Source: Bacteroidota bacterium
GTDB lineage: Bacteria; Bacteroidota; Bacteroidia; B-17B0; Aurantibacillaceae
Direction of reading: 5' to 3'
Length of the DNA: 35,783 bases
NCBI GenBank assembly: GCA_025963735.1
Contig: JAOQAF010000082.1
Span: forward strand, 1-35,783
Shown here piece by piece: positions 16,598-25,991 of this stretch (within the stretch, counting starts at the first letter, position 1; each line of letters starts with the position of its first letter). The notes below the pieces were generated by a model. The model was not told the origin of the DNA, searched no databases, and saw only the letters and a program-made list of their open reading frames with translations. A program made the translations under genes and the position numbers.

Positions 16598-17617
16598 ATG
16601 CTGAACATCGCGGAAAATATAAACCTTAAAGGGTATAATACATTTGGTATTGAAGCTTTCTGCACATATTTTACCGAAGTAAATTCTATCGCGGATTTTC
16701 AGGAACTTATAACCCATCCGGTTTTCATAAATAATGAAAGATTAATAATTGGCGGAGGCAGTAACATTCTCTTCACTAAAAATTTCAACGGCATTGTTTT
16801 AAAAAACAATTTAAAGGGTAAGGAAATTATTTTCGAAGATAATGACACTGTTGTTGTAAAGATTGGGGCAGGAGAAAGCTGGCATGGCTTCGTATTGTGG
16901 TGCATTGAAAAAGGGTTTTGCGGAGTGGAAAATCTTTCGTTAATACCGGGATGTGTTGGTGCCAGTCCGATGCAGAACATAGGCGCCTATGGTGTTGAAA
17001 TAAAAGAAATTTTTGAAGAACTTGAGGCTTACGATATTAATACCGGAAGTAAAAAGGTTTTTAAAAAGGAAGAATGTAAATTCGGTTATAGAGAAAGTGT
17101 TTTTAAACACGAATTTAAAAATCAATATTTGATAGGATCTGTAAGTTTTAAATTAAAAAAACATGCTGATGTGAATGTATCTTATGGGGCTATAACAAGC
17201 GAACTTCAGACTGCCGGAATAACTAATCCCGGCATCAAAGATGTTTCTGACGCGGTAATTCGCATTCGTCAAAGTAAGCTTCCTGACCCTGCGGTAACAG
17301 GCAATGCCGGAAGTTTTTTTAAAAATCCGGAAGTGAGTGCGGAAAAATACAATCAATTAAAAGTTGACTTCCCTGACCTTGTAGCATATCCGCTGGCAAA
17401 TGGTAATTATAAACTGGCCGCTGGCTGGCTTATTGAACAGGCAGGATTAAAGGGATATCAACATCATGGTGCCGCGGTGCACAATAAGCAGGCGCTTGTA
17501 CTTGTAAATATGGGTCAAGCCAAAGGCGGGGATGTAATGGAACTTTCAGCATATGTGCTGCAAAAAGTTTTTGATAAATTCGGAGTAAAGCTTGAAAGAG
17601 AAGTAAACATCATTTAA
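16598..17617 (+). CDS. murB: UDP-N-acetylenolpyruvoylglucosamine reductase MurB
   Basis: A 339-residue FAD- and NADPH-dependent enzyme of peptidoglycan precursor synthesis: it reduces UDP-GlcNAc-enolpyruvate to UDP-MurNAc. FAD-binding stretch IIGGGSNILF, the PGCVGASPMQNIGAYGVEI segment, KFGYRESVFK (tyrosine loop, type I MurB) and the serine proton-donor motif GNAGSFFKNP are all present. Length matches the type I (E. coli-like) enzymes. An out-of-frame ATG lies 4 nt upstream, so ATG 16598 is chosen by homology of the N-terminus (NLKGYNTFGI). It heads the plus-strand glycan gene run; the next gene is 17 nt away. Confidence 0.95.
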   Translation: MLNIAENINLKGYNTFGIEAFCTYFTEVNSIADFQELITHPVFINNERLIIGGGSNILFTKNFNGIVLKNNLKGKEIIFEDNDTVVVKIGAGESWHGFVLWCIEKGFCGVENLSLIPGCVGASPMQNIGAYGVEIKEIFEELEAYDINTGSKKVFKKEECKFGYRESVFKHEFKNQYLIGSVSFKLKKHADVNVSYGAITSELQTAGITNPGIKDVSDAVIRIRQSKLPDPAVTGNAGSFFKNPEVSAEKYNQLKVDFPDLVAYPLANGNYKLAAGWLIEQAGLKGYQHHGAAVHNKQALVLVNMGQAKGGDVMELSAYVLQKVFDKFGVKLEREVNII

Positions 17618-17634
17618 TTCTTGTAATTGTTATT

Positions 17635-18684
17635 ATGAATTTTTTGTTTTTATATACCGAGCTGGCAGATTATTTCATTAACAGCTGCAAATACTTGTCT
17701 CACTACGGAACGGTTCACATTGTTCGCTGGCCGGTAAATAAGGAAGCGCCTTTTCAATTTGAGTTTCCCGATAAAATTAAAGTTTATGATAAGAATAATT
17801 ACACACTTCAACAGTTGCATAACCTTGTTGCGGGTATTAAACCCGACATTATCATTTGCAGCGGGTGGATAGATAAAGATTATCTTAAGGCAGTTAAACC
17901 CTATTTTAAAACAATACCCACAGTGGTTGCTTGTGATACGCATTGGACCGGATCTGTAAAGCAACGGCTGGCAACTTTGTTAAGTCCGTTTCTTTTAAAA
18001 AATCGTTTTTCACACGCATGGGTGCCCGGCAAGCCACAACTAACTTACGCGCAAAAACTGGGATTTCGTGCAGACCATATAAACACCGGATTTTATTGCT
18101 GCGATCTGGATAAATTTAATCTTTTGTATAAGGAACTTATTGAAGAAAAGAAGAAAAATCTTCCTCACAGGTTTTTATTTGTTGGAAGGTATTATGAATT
18201 TAAAGGAATTACAGATCTCTGGGAAGCCTTTATTCAGTTGCAAAACGAAAGCCCAAACGACTGGGAATTATGGTGCCTTGGCACAGGTAGTATTTCACCT
18301 GTTGAGCATCCGAAAATAAAACATTTCGGTTTTGTTCAGCCTAAAGATTTAACACCCATTCTTAAACAATGCTCTGTTTTTGTTCTTCCAAGCAGATTCG
18401 AGCCCTGGGCCGTGGTGGTGCAGGAATACGCTGCGGCAGGATTTCCCTTGCTTTTGAGTAATGAAGTTGGGGCCAAAGAAGCTTTTCTTAATGAAAATAA
18501 AAACGGATATTCTTTTAATAAAGAAAATGTTCAGGAAATTAAAAATTCATTAAAAAAGGTAATATCTTTAGGTAATGGCGAATTACTGAAAATGTGTTTA
18601 GAAAGCCATGATTTAGCCCAAAAAATAACGCCGCTTCAATGGGCAAAAACTGTAAAAGACATTATTAATGGATACCGCAAATAA
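17635..18684 (+). CDS. GT4-family glycosyltransferase
   Basis: A 349-residue GT-B glycosyltransferase. The C-terminal domain begins around residue 178 (HRFLFVGRYYEFKGITDLWEA) and contains the donor-binding EPWAVVVQE (256-264, an E-x7-E motif) and LLLSNEVGAKEAF. The N-terminal domain includes VACDTHWTGS (98-107), probably acceptor side. No signal peptide. It overlaps the epimerase gene by 17 nt, so the two are almost certainly co-translated. Sugar and acceptor unknown. Confidence 0.85.
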   Translation: MNFLFLYTELADYFINSCKYLSHYGTVHIVRWPVNKEAPFQFEFPDKIKVYDKNNYTLQQLHNLVAGIKPDIIICSGWIDKDYLKAVKPYFKTIPTVVACDTHWTGSVKQRLATLLSPFLLKNRFSHAWVPGKPQLTYAQKLGFRADHINTGFYCCDLDKFNLLYKELIEEKKKNLPHRFLFVGRYYEFKGITDLWEAFIQLQNESPNDWELWCLGTGSISPVEHPKIKHFGFVQPKDLTPILKQCSVFVLPSRFEPWAVVVQEYAAAGFPLLLSNEVGAKEAFLNENKNGYSFNKENVQEIKNSLKKVISLGNGELLKMCLESHDLAQKITPLQWAKTVKDIINGYRK

Positions 18685-19627
18685 AATATTGGTTACCGGA
18701 GGAGCGGGTAATATAGCCAGCGCTCTTATTGAAAAAATAATTTCCGACGAAAAAAATTACGTTGTTATTTTTGATAATCTTTCAACGGGTGTTATAACTA
18801 AACTTCCTTCAAAAGAAAAAAGCAATTGGGAGTTTATTGAAGGAGATGTCAATAATCTGAACAACATTTCCAACGTCATGCAAAAGCATCATTTTGAGTA
18901 TGTCTTTCATTTTGCTGCTGTAGTAGGTGTGCAACGTACACAGGAGAATCCTATAAGTGTTCTAAACGATATAGATGGAATTAAAAACATTTTAAACCTT
19001 TCAAAAAACTCTTCGGTAAAACATGTGTTTTTCGCATCAAGCTCCGAAGTATATGGTGAGCCTGTTGAATTACCACAGAATGAATACAGTACCCCGCTTA
19101 ATTCCAGGGTGCCTTATGCCGTTGTGAAAAATGTAGGCGAATGTTTTTTTAGAAGTTACTGGCAGGAATACGGCTTGCATTATACTATTTTCCGCTTCTT
19201 TAACACTTATGGTCCTAACCAAAGTACAGATTTTGTGGTATCACGTTTTTTAGAAGCTGCGCTTAAAAATAGGGACATTGTAATTTATGGCGATGGATCG
19301 CAAACCCGCACCTTTACTTATGTTGAAGATACGGTTGCCGTATGTTATAAGATCATGGAACAAAAGTTACTTGAAAACGATGTTATTAATATTGGTAATG
19401 ATCAGTTAATGTCAATAAAGCAATTAGCCGAATTAGTCATAAAAGTTACCGGCTCCTCCTCTAAAATAGTTTTTCACCCTCCTTTAAAAGATGGTGATAT
19501 GACACGCAGGCAGCCCGACAATTCAAAAATGAAGACTATTTTAAACAAAGAACTGATAAGCATTGAAGAAGGCTTGAAATTAATGATGAATGACAAACGC
19601 TTCTTAAAAGCTATCGGTAAAGAATAA
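18668..19627 (+). CDS. NAD-dependent sugar epimerase/dehydratase (extended SDR)
   Basis: A 319-residue extended short-chain dehydrogenase. Cofactor-binding TGGAGNIAS (10-18), catalytic SSSEVYG (124-130) and YAVVK (Tyr150, Lys154) are intact, and DNLST in the second strand region favours NAD. FFNTYGPNQ and the GDGSQTRTFTYVEDT stretch match nucleotide-sugar 4-epimerases and UDP-glucuronate decarboxylases. It probably makes the activated sugar used by the neighbouring glycosyltransferases, but which sugar cannot be told. Its stop TAA (19625-19627) is followed directly by the asnB-like ATG. Confidence 0.85.
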   Translation: MDTANKILVTGGAGNIASALIEKIISDEKNYVVIFDNLSTGVITKLPSKEKSNWEFIEGDVNNLNNISNVMQKHHFEYVFHFAAVVGVQRTQENPISVLNDIDGIKNILNLSKNSSVKHVFFASSSEVYGEPVELPQNEYSTPLNSRVPYAVVKNVGECFFRSYWQEYGLHYTIFRFFNTYGPNQSTDFVVSRFLEAALKNRDIVIYGDGSQTRTFTYVEDTVAVCYKIMEQKLLENDVINIGNDQLMSIKQLAELVIKVTGSSSKIVFHPPLKDGDMTRRQPDNSKMKTILNKELISIEEGLKLMMNDKRFLKAIGKE

Positions 19628-21517
19628 ATGTGCGGCATTACAGGGATAATTTCTAAATCACTGGATCAGGGCAGCCGTGAAGTAATTGTGAAGGGAATGA
19701 ATAAATGCCTTGCACATCGCGGACCGGATAATGAAGGGCTCTGGAGTAAAGACAATGTTACGCTCGGTCACCGGCGCCTATCTATCATAGATATTAGTTC
19801 TGAAGGTAATCAGCCTTTTTTTTCAGGTGATAAGCGATATGTCATTGTTTATAATGGCGAACTTTATAACTATCGCGACCTTAAACTGCAGCTGCAGCAA
19901 GCCCCGCACGGTACAGCACAAAAACCTTATTTTTTTAAAACCAATAGCGATACTGAAGTTATTCTGGCCGCGTATATACGATGGGGTAACGGATGTTTGC
20001 AAATGTTCAGTGGTATGTATGCATTTACCATTTATGATACGGTAAATAAAACAATATTTATTGCCAGGGATAGAATTGGTGTAAAGCCTTTATATTATTA
20101 TTACGATGAAAATGTGTTCACTTTTTCAAGTGAAATCAGACCCATTATACATTCCGGTATAAAACAGTTCAAACTCAATACTACAGTCTTAGGTGAATAC
20201 TTCATGTTTCAAACTGTATTTGCACCCAATACAATAATTAGAGGAATAAAAATGTTAATGCCCGGCCATTTCATTGAATTGAAAGAAGGCCAAGCGCAGA
20301 TAACAAAATATTATTCAATCAACAATATTTCGAATATTACTGAGGGCTTATCTTATGCTCAGATTTGCGCAAAAATTAAAGAGCTCCTTGCGCATTCTGT
20401 GCAGCAACGGTTGGTAGCTGATGTGCCCTTTGGCGCTTTTTTATCCGGGGGAATAGATTCAAGTGCCATAGTAGGTCTAATGTCTAAAGTAAGTTCTGAG
20501 AAAATTCAAACGTTTAATATAAGTTTTGATGAAAGTGAATTCTCAGAATCGCAGTACGCACGGTTAATAGCAAAAGAATACAATACCACACATCACGAAA
20601 TAAAATTAAGTCCGGGTGATTTTTTAAAACAGTTGCCCGAAGCCTTATCTGCCATTGATCACCCCAGTGGTGATGGCCCTAATACATTCATTGTTTCAAA
20701 GGCTACCAGGCAAGCCGGTGTAACAATGGCCCTGAGCGGAATTGGAGGAGATGAACTTTTTGCAGGTTATGATGTGTTTAAAAGAATGGCTGAGTTGCAA
20801 AAAAAGGCATGGCTAAACGCTGTTCCTCAACTACTGCGGAAAGCTGGCGCGGAAATCATAAGGCGAAGAAAAAAGTCTGTGAGTGGCAATAAAATTTCTG
20901 AACTTTTAGGTCAGCCCTCCATAAATTTTAATTCGGCATATCCTTTAAATAGAAGTGTATTCACTCAAAAAGAATTGTCGGCACTTTTAAAAAATCCTTC
21001 TTCCTTTATCCAGATGAATCAAATTCTTTCTGCCGTTCCGCAGGTTAAAGATCATTTATTAAGTGCTGTTTCCATATGTGAGATAAGCACGTATTTGCAA
21101 AACACACTTTTGAGAGATACAGATCAAATGAGCATGGCAGTGGCCCTTGAAGTGAGAGAGCCGTTTCTTGATTATAAACTTATAGAATTTGTTTTATCGG
21201 TTAACGATGAACATAAATTTCCTCACACGCCTAAAAAATTATTGGTCGATAGCCTTGGCGATCTTCTTCCCTCTGAAATAGTGAACAGGCCGAAGATGGG
21301 CTTTACACTGCCCTGGAAAGACTGGATGAAAAATGAACTAAAAAGTTTTTGTGAGCAAAATATTAATGAGTTAAGCGAGCGCGATTTCTGTTATGGAACG
21401 GAAATAAAAAAACTGTGGAATAAATTTTTGATTAATGATCCTACCGTTACCTGGAGCAGAATCTGGCACCTGGTTGTTTTTAATAATTGGCTGTCTGAAA
21501 ATAAAATACAAAGTTAA
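19628..21517 (+). CDS. asnB: Asparagine synthase-like, glutamine-dependent amidotransferase
   Basis: A 629-residue two-domain enzyme. Cys2 directly after the initiator Met (MCGITG) with RGPDNEG, LGHRRLSIID and VYNGELYNYRDL forms the class II glutaminase domain, which frees ammonia. The synthetase half has the ATP pyrophosphatase loop LSGGIDSS (about residues 271-278), SGIGGDELFAGYD and LRDTDQMSMAVALEVREPFLD. The family makes asparagine from aspartate, but members inside glycan clusters often amidate sugar acids or other carboxylates. Its location between an epimerase and glycosyltransferases favours that, without excluding free asparagine. It abuts the epimerase and is overlapped by the next gene. 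Confidence 0.85.
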   Translation: MCGITGIISKSLDQGSREVIVKGMNKCLAHRGPDNEGLWSKDNVTLGHRRLSIIDISSEGNQPFFSGDKRYVIVYNGELYNYRDLKLQLQQAPHGTAQKPYFFKTNSDTEVILAAYIRWGNGCLQMFSGMYAFTIYDTVNKTIFIARDRIGVKPLYYYYDENVFTFSSEIRPIIHSGIKQFKLNTTVLGEYFMFQTVFAPNTIIRGIKMLMPGHFIELKEGQAQITKYYSINNISNITEGLSYAQICAKIKELLAHSVQQRLVADVPFGAFLSGGIDSSAIVGLMSKVSSEKIQTFNISFDESEFSESQYARLIAKEYNTTHHEIKLSPGDFLKQLPEALSAIDHPSGDGPNTFIVSKATRQAGVTMALSGIGGDELFAGYDVFKRMAELQKKAWLNAVPQLLRKAGAEIIRRRKKSVSGNKISELLGQPSINFNSAYPLNRSVFTQKELSALLKNPSSFIQMNQILSAVPQVKDHLLSAVSICEISTYLQNTLLRDTDQMSMAVALEVREPFLDYKLIEFVLSVNDEHKFPHTPKKLLVDSLGDLLPSEIVNRPKMGFTLPWKDWMKNELKSFCEQNINELSERDFCYGTEIKKLWNKFLINDPTVTWSRIWHLVVFNNWLSENKIQS

Positions 21518-22676
21518 TATCGCGCGTAAATTAAAAATAGTCATTCTTACCGATTGGTATTTGCCGGGCACCAAAGCGGGTGGGCCTGTCCGTTCCATTT
21601 TTTCGCTTACCTCTCTTTTAAAAACCGGGTATGATTTTTATATAATTACCACCAACAACGATCTTGGTTCAAATCTTGCTTATAAAGATATTCAGCCGGA
21701 TGTTTTTTTCGAAAAAGACGAACTTACCTATTACTATTTTTCCAAAGAAGAGTTAAACAGTAAAAATGTAATAAATAAAATAAACGAAATTAATCCCGAT
21801 CTTGTTTATATAAATAGTTTTTGGTCCTACTTTTTTTCTATAAACATAATTAAAGCAAAAAGTAATGGGTTGCTTAATTTTCCGGTGTTACTGGCTCCCA
21901 GAGGAATGTTAAGCAAGGGAGCGCTGGGTTTAAAACCATTAAAGAAAAATTTATTTTTACTCTTCGCCAAACTTTCGGGCGCTTATAAGAATGTTTTTTT
22001 TCATGCCACTAATCAGGAGGAAAAAAATGACATATTAAATCAATTTAAAAAGGCGAAGGTTTTTTTGGCACCTAATATTAATTCCGGAACAATATATTCC
22101 ATCTCAAAGCCGAAACAAGAAAAAGGCCTAAAGCTTTTTTATCTTTCCAGGATAGCAAAAGTAAAAAATCTGGCGTATGCACTGGAAGTATTGGCGTTAG
22201 TTCCTAAGGACTATGATGTGGAATATGATATTTACGGAAACATTGAAGACAAGCTTTATTGGGAAAATTGCTTAAGCCTTATTACTAAATTGCCTTCAAA
22301 TATAAAAGTTAAGTACCGGCAAGAACTGCAGTTTAATGAGGTGCAATCTATAATTTCTTCTTATCACGCACTGTTTTTGCCAACGTTAAACGAAAACTTT
22401 GGTCATTCTATTGTTGAAAGTTTGTTATGTGGTTGTGTTGCAATTATTAGCGACCAAACACCATGGAATGATCTGGAAAAAAATAATGCCGGCTATGCGT
22501 TGAGTTTAAATGATAAACAAGCCTTTGTAAATGCGATTACCGAATTGGCGGATCTTAATGGAAAGGATTATGGACTAAAGAGTGAAGCTGCGATAAACTA
22601 TATTAGCGGTAAACTGAACATCGAAAAAAATCTGGAACAATATAAAAGTATATTTAATGAATCTGGTCAAAAGTAA
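21435..22676 (+). CDS. GT4-like glycosyltransferase, start uncertain
   Basis: A glycosyltransferase of about 385-413 residues. The family N-terminus LKIVILTDWYLPGTKAGGPV begins near 21525, with IYINSFWS-like strand (VYINSFWSYF), LLAPRGMLSKGALG, and the donor domain FYLSRIAKVKNLAYALEVL and ENFGHSIVESLLCGC (catalytic-site glutamates) to follow. Only one ATG (21435) precedes this segment in frame; it adds about 30 residues overlapping asnB, without a good ribosome-binding site, and no ATG or GTG lies nearer. A TTG at 21474 or a non-standard start is possible, as is a base error. Its end overlaps the acetyltransferase start by 20 nt. Function in the glycan module is likely; sugar unknown. Confidence 0.75.
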   Translation: MILPLPGAESGTWLFLIIGCLKIKYKVNIARKLKIVILTDWYLPGTKAGGPVRSIFSLTSLLKTGYDFYIITTNNDLGSNLAYKDIQPDVFFEKDELTYYYFSKEELNSKNVINKINEINPDLVYINSFWSYFFSINIIKAKSNGLLNFPVLLAPRGMLSKGALGLKPLKKNLFLLFAKLSGAYKNVFFHATNQEEKNDILNQFKKAKVFLAPNINSGTIYSISKPKQEKGLKLFYLSRIAKVKNLAYALEVLALVPKDYDVEYDIYGNIEDKLYWENCLSLITKLPSNIKVKYRQELQFNEVQSIISSYHALFLPTLNENFGHSIVESLLCGCVAIISDQTPWNDLEKNNAGYALSLNDKQAFVNAITELADLNGKDYGLKSEAAINYISGKLNIEKNLEQYKSIFNESGQK

Positions 22677-23214
22677 TCTGTCAACCTTTGATAACTCCTG
22701 GTATAAGCCGGGAGGAAGCAAACTAAAAAGAGCGTTATGGTATTTTATCAGTGCCTATTTTTTTAAGTCTTCTTTTCCGTTTTACGGAGTTAAACGCTTT
22801 TTATTAAGAGCTTTTGGCGCTAAAATTGGAAAAGATGTTACTATAAAGCCTCATGTGTCAATTAAATATCCCTGGAAATTAGAAGTGGGAGATCATGTAT
22901 GGATAGGCGAACAGGTGTGGATTGATAATCTTGCTAAAGTAACTCTTAAAAGCAATTCCTGTCTTTCCCAGGGAGCCCTGTTATTATGTGGCAATCACAA
23001 TTATAAAAGATCAACCTTTGATTTACTTGTAGGTGAAATAACACTTGAGGAGGGAGCCTGGGCCGGAGCAAAAACGGTTGTTTGCCCTGGTGTTAGACTC
23101 GGGAGCCACAGTTTACTAACGGTTGGCAGCGTTGCCACTAAAAGCCTTGAGCCATATTGGATTTACCAGGGTAACCCCGCGGGTAAACTAAAAGTACGCG
23201 AAATGAAAAGCTAA
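22657..23214 (+). CDS. WcaF-like sugar O-acetyltransferase
   Basis: A 185-residue left-handed beta-helix acetyltransferase like WcaF of colanic acid clusters. A basic N-terminal helix precedes hexapeptide repeats (IGKDVTIKPHVSIKYPWKLE; VGDHVWIGEQVWID; LEEGAWAGAKTVVCPGVRLG). His in LLCGNHNYKRSTFD matches the catalytic position of the family, and YWIYQGNPAGKLK is the usual end. It probably transfers acetyl from acetyl-CoA to a sugar of the glycan made by the neighbouring genes. It ends the plus-strand run; its stop overlaps the convergent (p)ppGpp enzyme gene by 4 nt. Confidence 0.85.
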   Translation: MNLVKSNLSTFDNSWYKPGGSKLKRALWYFISAYFFKSSFPFYGVKRFLLRAFGAKIGKDVTIKPHVSIKYPWKLEVGDHVWIGEQVWIDNLAKVTLKSNSCLSQGALLLCGNHNYKRSTFDLLVGEITLEEGAWAGAKTVVCPGVRLGSHSLLTVGSVATKSLEPYWIYQGNPAGKLKVREMKS

Positions 23215-25412
23215 TGTTTTTCGTCAATCCTTTCAATTTTTGTAACCCCTTTTACTTTTTTAAGATTTTCCACCAGGTGACTCAGGTGCTTGGTGTCGTG
23301 TACGTAAATCATAATGGTACCTTCAAACATTCCTCCGTCCGTATCAAAATTAATAGAGCGCATGTTTACATTATTTTCGTTTGAAATTATTTTCGTAATA
23401 TTATTTACAAGACCGATTTCATCTGTTCCAATAATTTTAATTCCGGCAAGAAATGAAATCATCTGGTCGTTCATCCATTTAGCCTTTACAACACGGTAAG
23501 CATAGTTTGATAAAAGTTTAATGGCATTAGGGCAGTTAACCCGGTGAATTTTTATTCCTTCGCTTACAGTTATGAAACCAAAAACGTCGTCTCCGGGAAT
23601 AGGATTACAGCAAGGGGATAGTTTATAATCCAGCTTTTGCATATCATCGCCAATAACCAGCATGTTTGTAGAGCCTCTAGCGTTGGTTACAAGTTGCTCT
23701 AATTTAGGAGCTTCCTTTTTGTGCTGCGGCTTGCCCGGGGTTTCCTTAAATCTTATCCATGCTTTTATTTCTTTAAGATCAACATTTCCTACCGCGGCCC
23801 GGTAAAAGAGTTCCTGTGAGGATGGCAGTTTTAAATAGTTACAGAAATCATTAACGTTCTGCAGGGTAAAATCCATTTTCAGTTTATAAAACTTCCTTTC
23901 AAGTATTTCTCTGCCGTCTTCCGCAATCTTTTTCCGTTGTTCCTTAAGCGAATTTTTTATTTTAGATTTTGCCTTGGCGGTAATAACATAATTAAGCCAG
24001 TCTTCTTTTGGGGTTTGCTTATTACTGGTAAGTATTTCAACCTGATCGCCGCTTTTTAAGGCATAACTTAAGGGAACAAGTTTGTGATTTACTTTTGCCC
24101 CAATGCAATGCTCACCTACCTGCGTGTGTATTTCAAATGCAAAATCAAGGGCGGTGGAGTGAATGGGTAATGTTTTCATATCGCCCTTTGGAGTGAATGC
24201 AAACAACTCATCGCTGAACAAATTCAATTTAAAATCATCGATAAACTCCAGGGCGTTGGGATCAGGATTTTCCAACATTTCGCGAATGCGTAAAAGCCAG
24301 CTTTCGAGTTTACTTTCTTTATCAGCTGCATGTGCCTTGTATTTCCAATGAGCGGCATAACCGTTCTCGGCAAGATCATCCATTCTAACGGTTCGGATCT
24401 GAACCTCAACCCATTTGCCCTGCGGCCCCATAACGGTAGTATGAAGGCTTTCATATCCATTGCTTTTTGGGGTGCTGATCCAATCGCGTAAACGATCGGG
24501 ACTCGGGTGATAAAAATCTGTTATAATGGAGTATACTTTCCAGCAATCCGATTTTTCCAGTTCCTGCGGCGTATCAATAACTATACGTATCGCGAACAAA
24601 TCGTAGATCTCTTCAAACAGTACTCCCTTTGTTTTAACTTTATTAAAAATACTGAAGATAGATTTTGGCCGTCCAAACATTTTAAATTTAAAACCCTGTT
24701 CGGTAAGAATTTCTTTTAAAGGCTCAATAAATTTTTCTATAAAACGTTGTCTCTCCGGTTCGGTTTCTTTTAATTTGGCTGCAATCTCATTATATCCTTC
24801 TGTATCGGTATACTTTAAGCCAAGATCTTCCAGTTCTGTTTTAATGGTGTTTAAGCCAAGCCTGTGAGCGAGCGGCGCATACAAAAAAAGTGTTTCGCTG
24901 GCTATTTTCATCTGCTTATCACGCTTCATGTGCTCAAGCGTTCGCATGTTATGAAGCCTGTCGGCAAGTTTGATAAGAATTACCCTGATATCCTCACTCA
25001 TGGTGAGGAGTACTTTTCTAAAATTTTCTGCCTGAATGGAAGATGTATTATCTATTACACCAGATATTTTCGTAAGTCCATTAATGATTTGCGAAACCTT
25101 ATCCCCGAACAATCCGCTTATATCCTCAAGTGTAAGGTCGGTATCTTCAACTGTATCGTGAAGAAGTGCACATACAATGCCTGTTGTACCGAGGCCAATT
25201 TCTTCTGCGCAAATTTGTGCTACAGCAATGGGATGATAAATATAAGGCTCACCGCTTTTGCGTCGCATTTCTTTATGCGCTTCAACGGCTACTTCGAAGG
25301 CCTTTCGAATTATTTCTTTATCGCCTTTTTCAAGTCTGCGCTTGCAGGCCTTCATTAAAAGCTTATAGCGGTTTAAAATTTCTTTACGTTCCGCCTCTAA
25401 ATCTATTTCCAT
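23211..25412 (-). CDS. Bifunctional (p)ppGpp synthetase/hydrolase (RelA/SpoT family)
   Basis: A 733-residue long RSH enzyme that makes and degrades the stringent-response alarmone. The HD hydrolase domain has His60 (IYHPIAVA) and HDTVEDTD (85-92), so hydrolysis looks intact. The synthetase domain (about 240-390) has GRPKSIFSIFNK, then STPKSNGYESLHTTV and VEVQIRTVRMDDLAENGYAAHW. TGS domain about 395-455 (LFAFTPKGDMKTLP), a conserved-cysteine region (LSPCCNPIPGDDVFGF) and a C-terminal ACT domain (ISFLAGIKIIG... to the end) complete the long form. Probably the sole or main RSH, as in most Bacteroidota, but other copies cannot be excluded from this window. Confidence 0.95.
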   Translation of the reverse strand: MEIDLEAERKEILNRYKLLMKACKRRLEKGDKEIIRKAFEVAVEAHKEMRRKSGEPYIYHPIAVAQICAEEIGLGTTGIVCALLHDTVEDTDLTLEDISGLFGDKVSQIINGLTKISGVIDNTSSIQAENFRKVLLTMSEDIRVILIKLADRLHNMRTLEHMKRDKQMKIASETLFLYAPLAHRLGLNTIKTELEDLGLKYTDTEGYNEIAAKLKETEPERQRFIEKFIEPLKEILTEQGFKFKMFGRPKSIFSIFNKVKTKGVLFEEIYDLFAIRIVIDTPQELEKSDCWKVYSIITDFYHPSPDRLRDWISTPKSNGYESLHTTVMGPQGKWVEVQIRTVRMDDLAENGYAAHWKYKAHAADKESKLESWLLRIREMLENPDPNALEFIDDFKLNLFSDELFAFTPKGDMKTLPIHSTALDFAFEIHTQVGEHCIGAKVNHKLVPLSYALKSGDQVEILTSNKQTPKEDWLNYVITAKAKSKIKNSLKEQRKKIAEDGREILERKFYKLKMDFTLQNVNDFCNYLKLPSSQELFYRAAVGNVDLKEIKAWIRFKETPGKPQHKKEAPKLEQLVTNARGSTNMLVIGDDMQKLDYKLSPCCNPIPGDDVFGFITVSEGIKIHRVNCPNAIKLLSNYAYRVVKAKWMNDQMISFLAGIKIIGTDEIGLVNNITKIISNENNVNMRSINFDTDGGMFEGTIMIYVHDTKHLSHLVENLKKVKGVTKIERIDEKH

Positions 25413-25496
25413 ATAAGAACTCCAGTCTTCAAGACTATCATGTGAAGGTACGAAAACTAAGTAAATTTAAAACAGTTAAGGCCGGGAAGTAAATGG

Positions 25497-25991
25497 TTAA
25501 AAAAGCTTATTGTAAACGCCGGTTATCCTGGCTTCATGGTCTAAAAGCCACTGTTTCCGCCAAAGCTGACCCGCATAACCCGTTAAGTTTCCATTTTTTC
25601 CAATAACGCGGTGGCATGGAACTATTATGGCAAAAGGATTTTTGCCATTAGCCGAAGCCGCTGCCCTAATGCACTTTTCATCTTCAAGCTGTATTGCCAG
25701 CTCAAGATAGGAGATGGTTTTTCCGAAATTTATCGTGCAAAGCCGTGACCATACTTTTTTCTGGAACACTGTTCCTTCCATTTTTAAAGGAAGATCGAAT
25801 TGCTGCAAATTACCATTAAAATATCTGTGCAGCTGATCATGAGCTTTTTGTATGACGGGGGAATGTACGGCCGAAATTATATGTGAGGATTTATTATCCA
25901 CAAAATGAAAAGAATAGATGTTGTTATTATCATATTTTATTTCAATTTCTCCAAGAGGAGATTGAAAGCTACTATAAGAAAATTCTTTCAA
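25497..25991 (-). CDS. ogt: Methylated-DNA-[protein]-cysteine S-methyltransferase
   Basis: A 164-residue suicide repair protein that takes the alkyl group from O6-alkylguanine onto its own cysteine. The acceptor is Cys126 in VPCHRVIG, with the preceding GTVFQKKVWSRLCTI and AAASANGKNPFAII and following LTGYAGQLWRKQWLL as in the family. The start is a TTG (25991-25989) right after the acs stop (TGA TTG); an AAAGGAAAA ribosome-binding site about 10 nt upstream supports it. Overlapping or abutting acs implies one transcript. Confidence 0.9.
   Translation of the reverse strand: MKEFSYSSFQSPLGEIEIKYDNNNIYSFHFVDNKSSHIISAVHSPVIQKAHDQLHRYFNGNLQQFDLPLKMEGTVFQKKVWSRLCTINFGKTISYLELAIQLEDEKCIRAAASANGKNPFAIIVPCHRVIGKNGNLTGYAGQLWRKQWLLDHEARITGVYNKLF

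Noticed and set aside
24864-25358. 164-codon plus-strand frame
   Set aside because: Antisense to the HD domain of the (p)ppGpp enzyme; no motif of its own.
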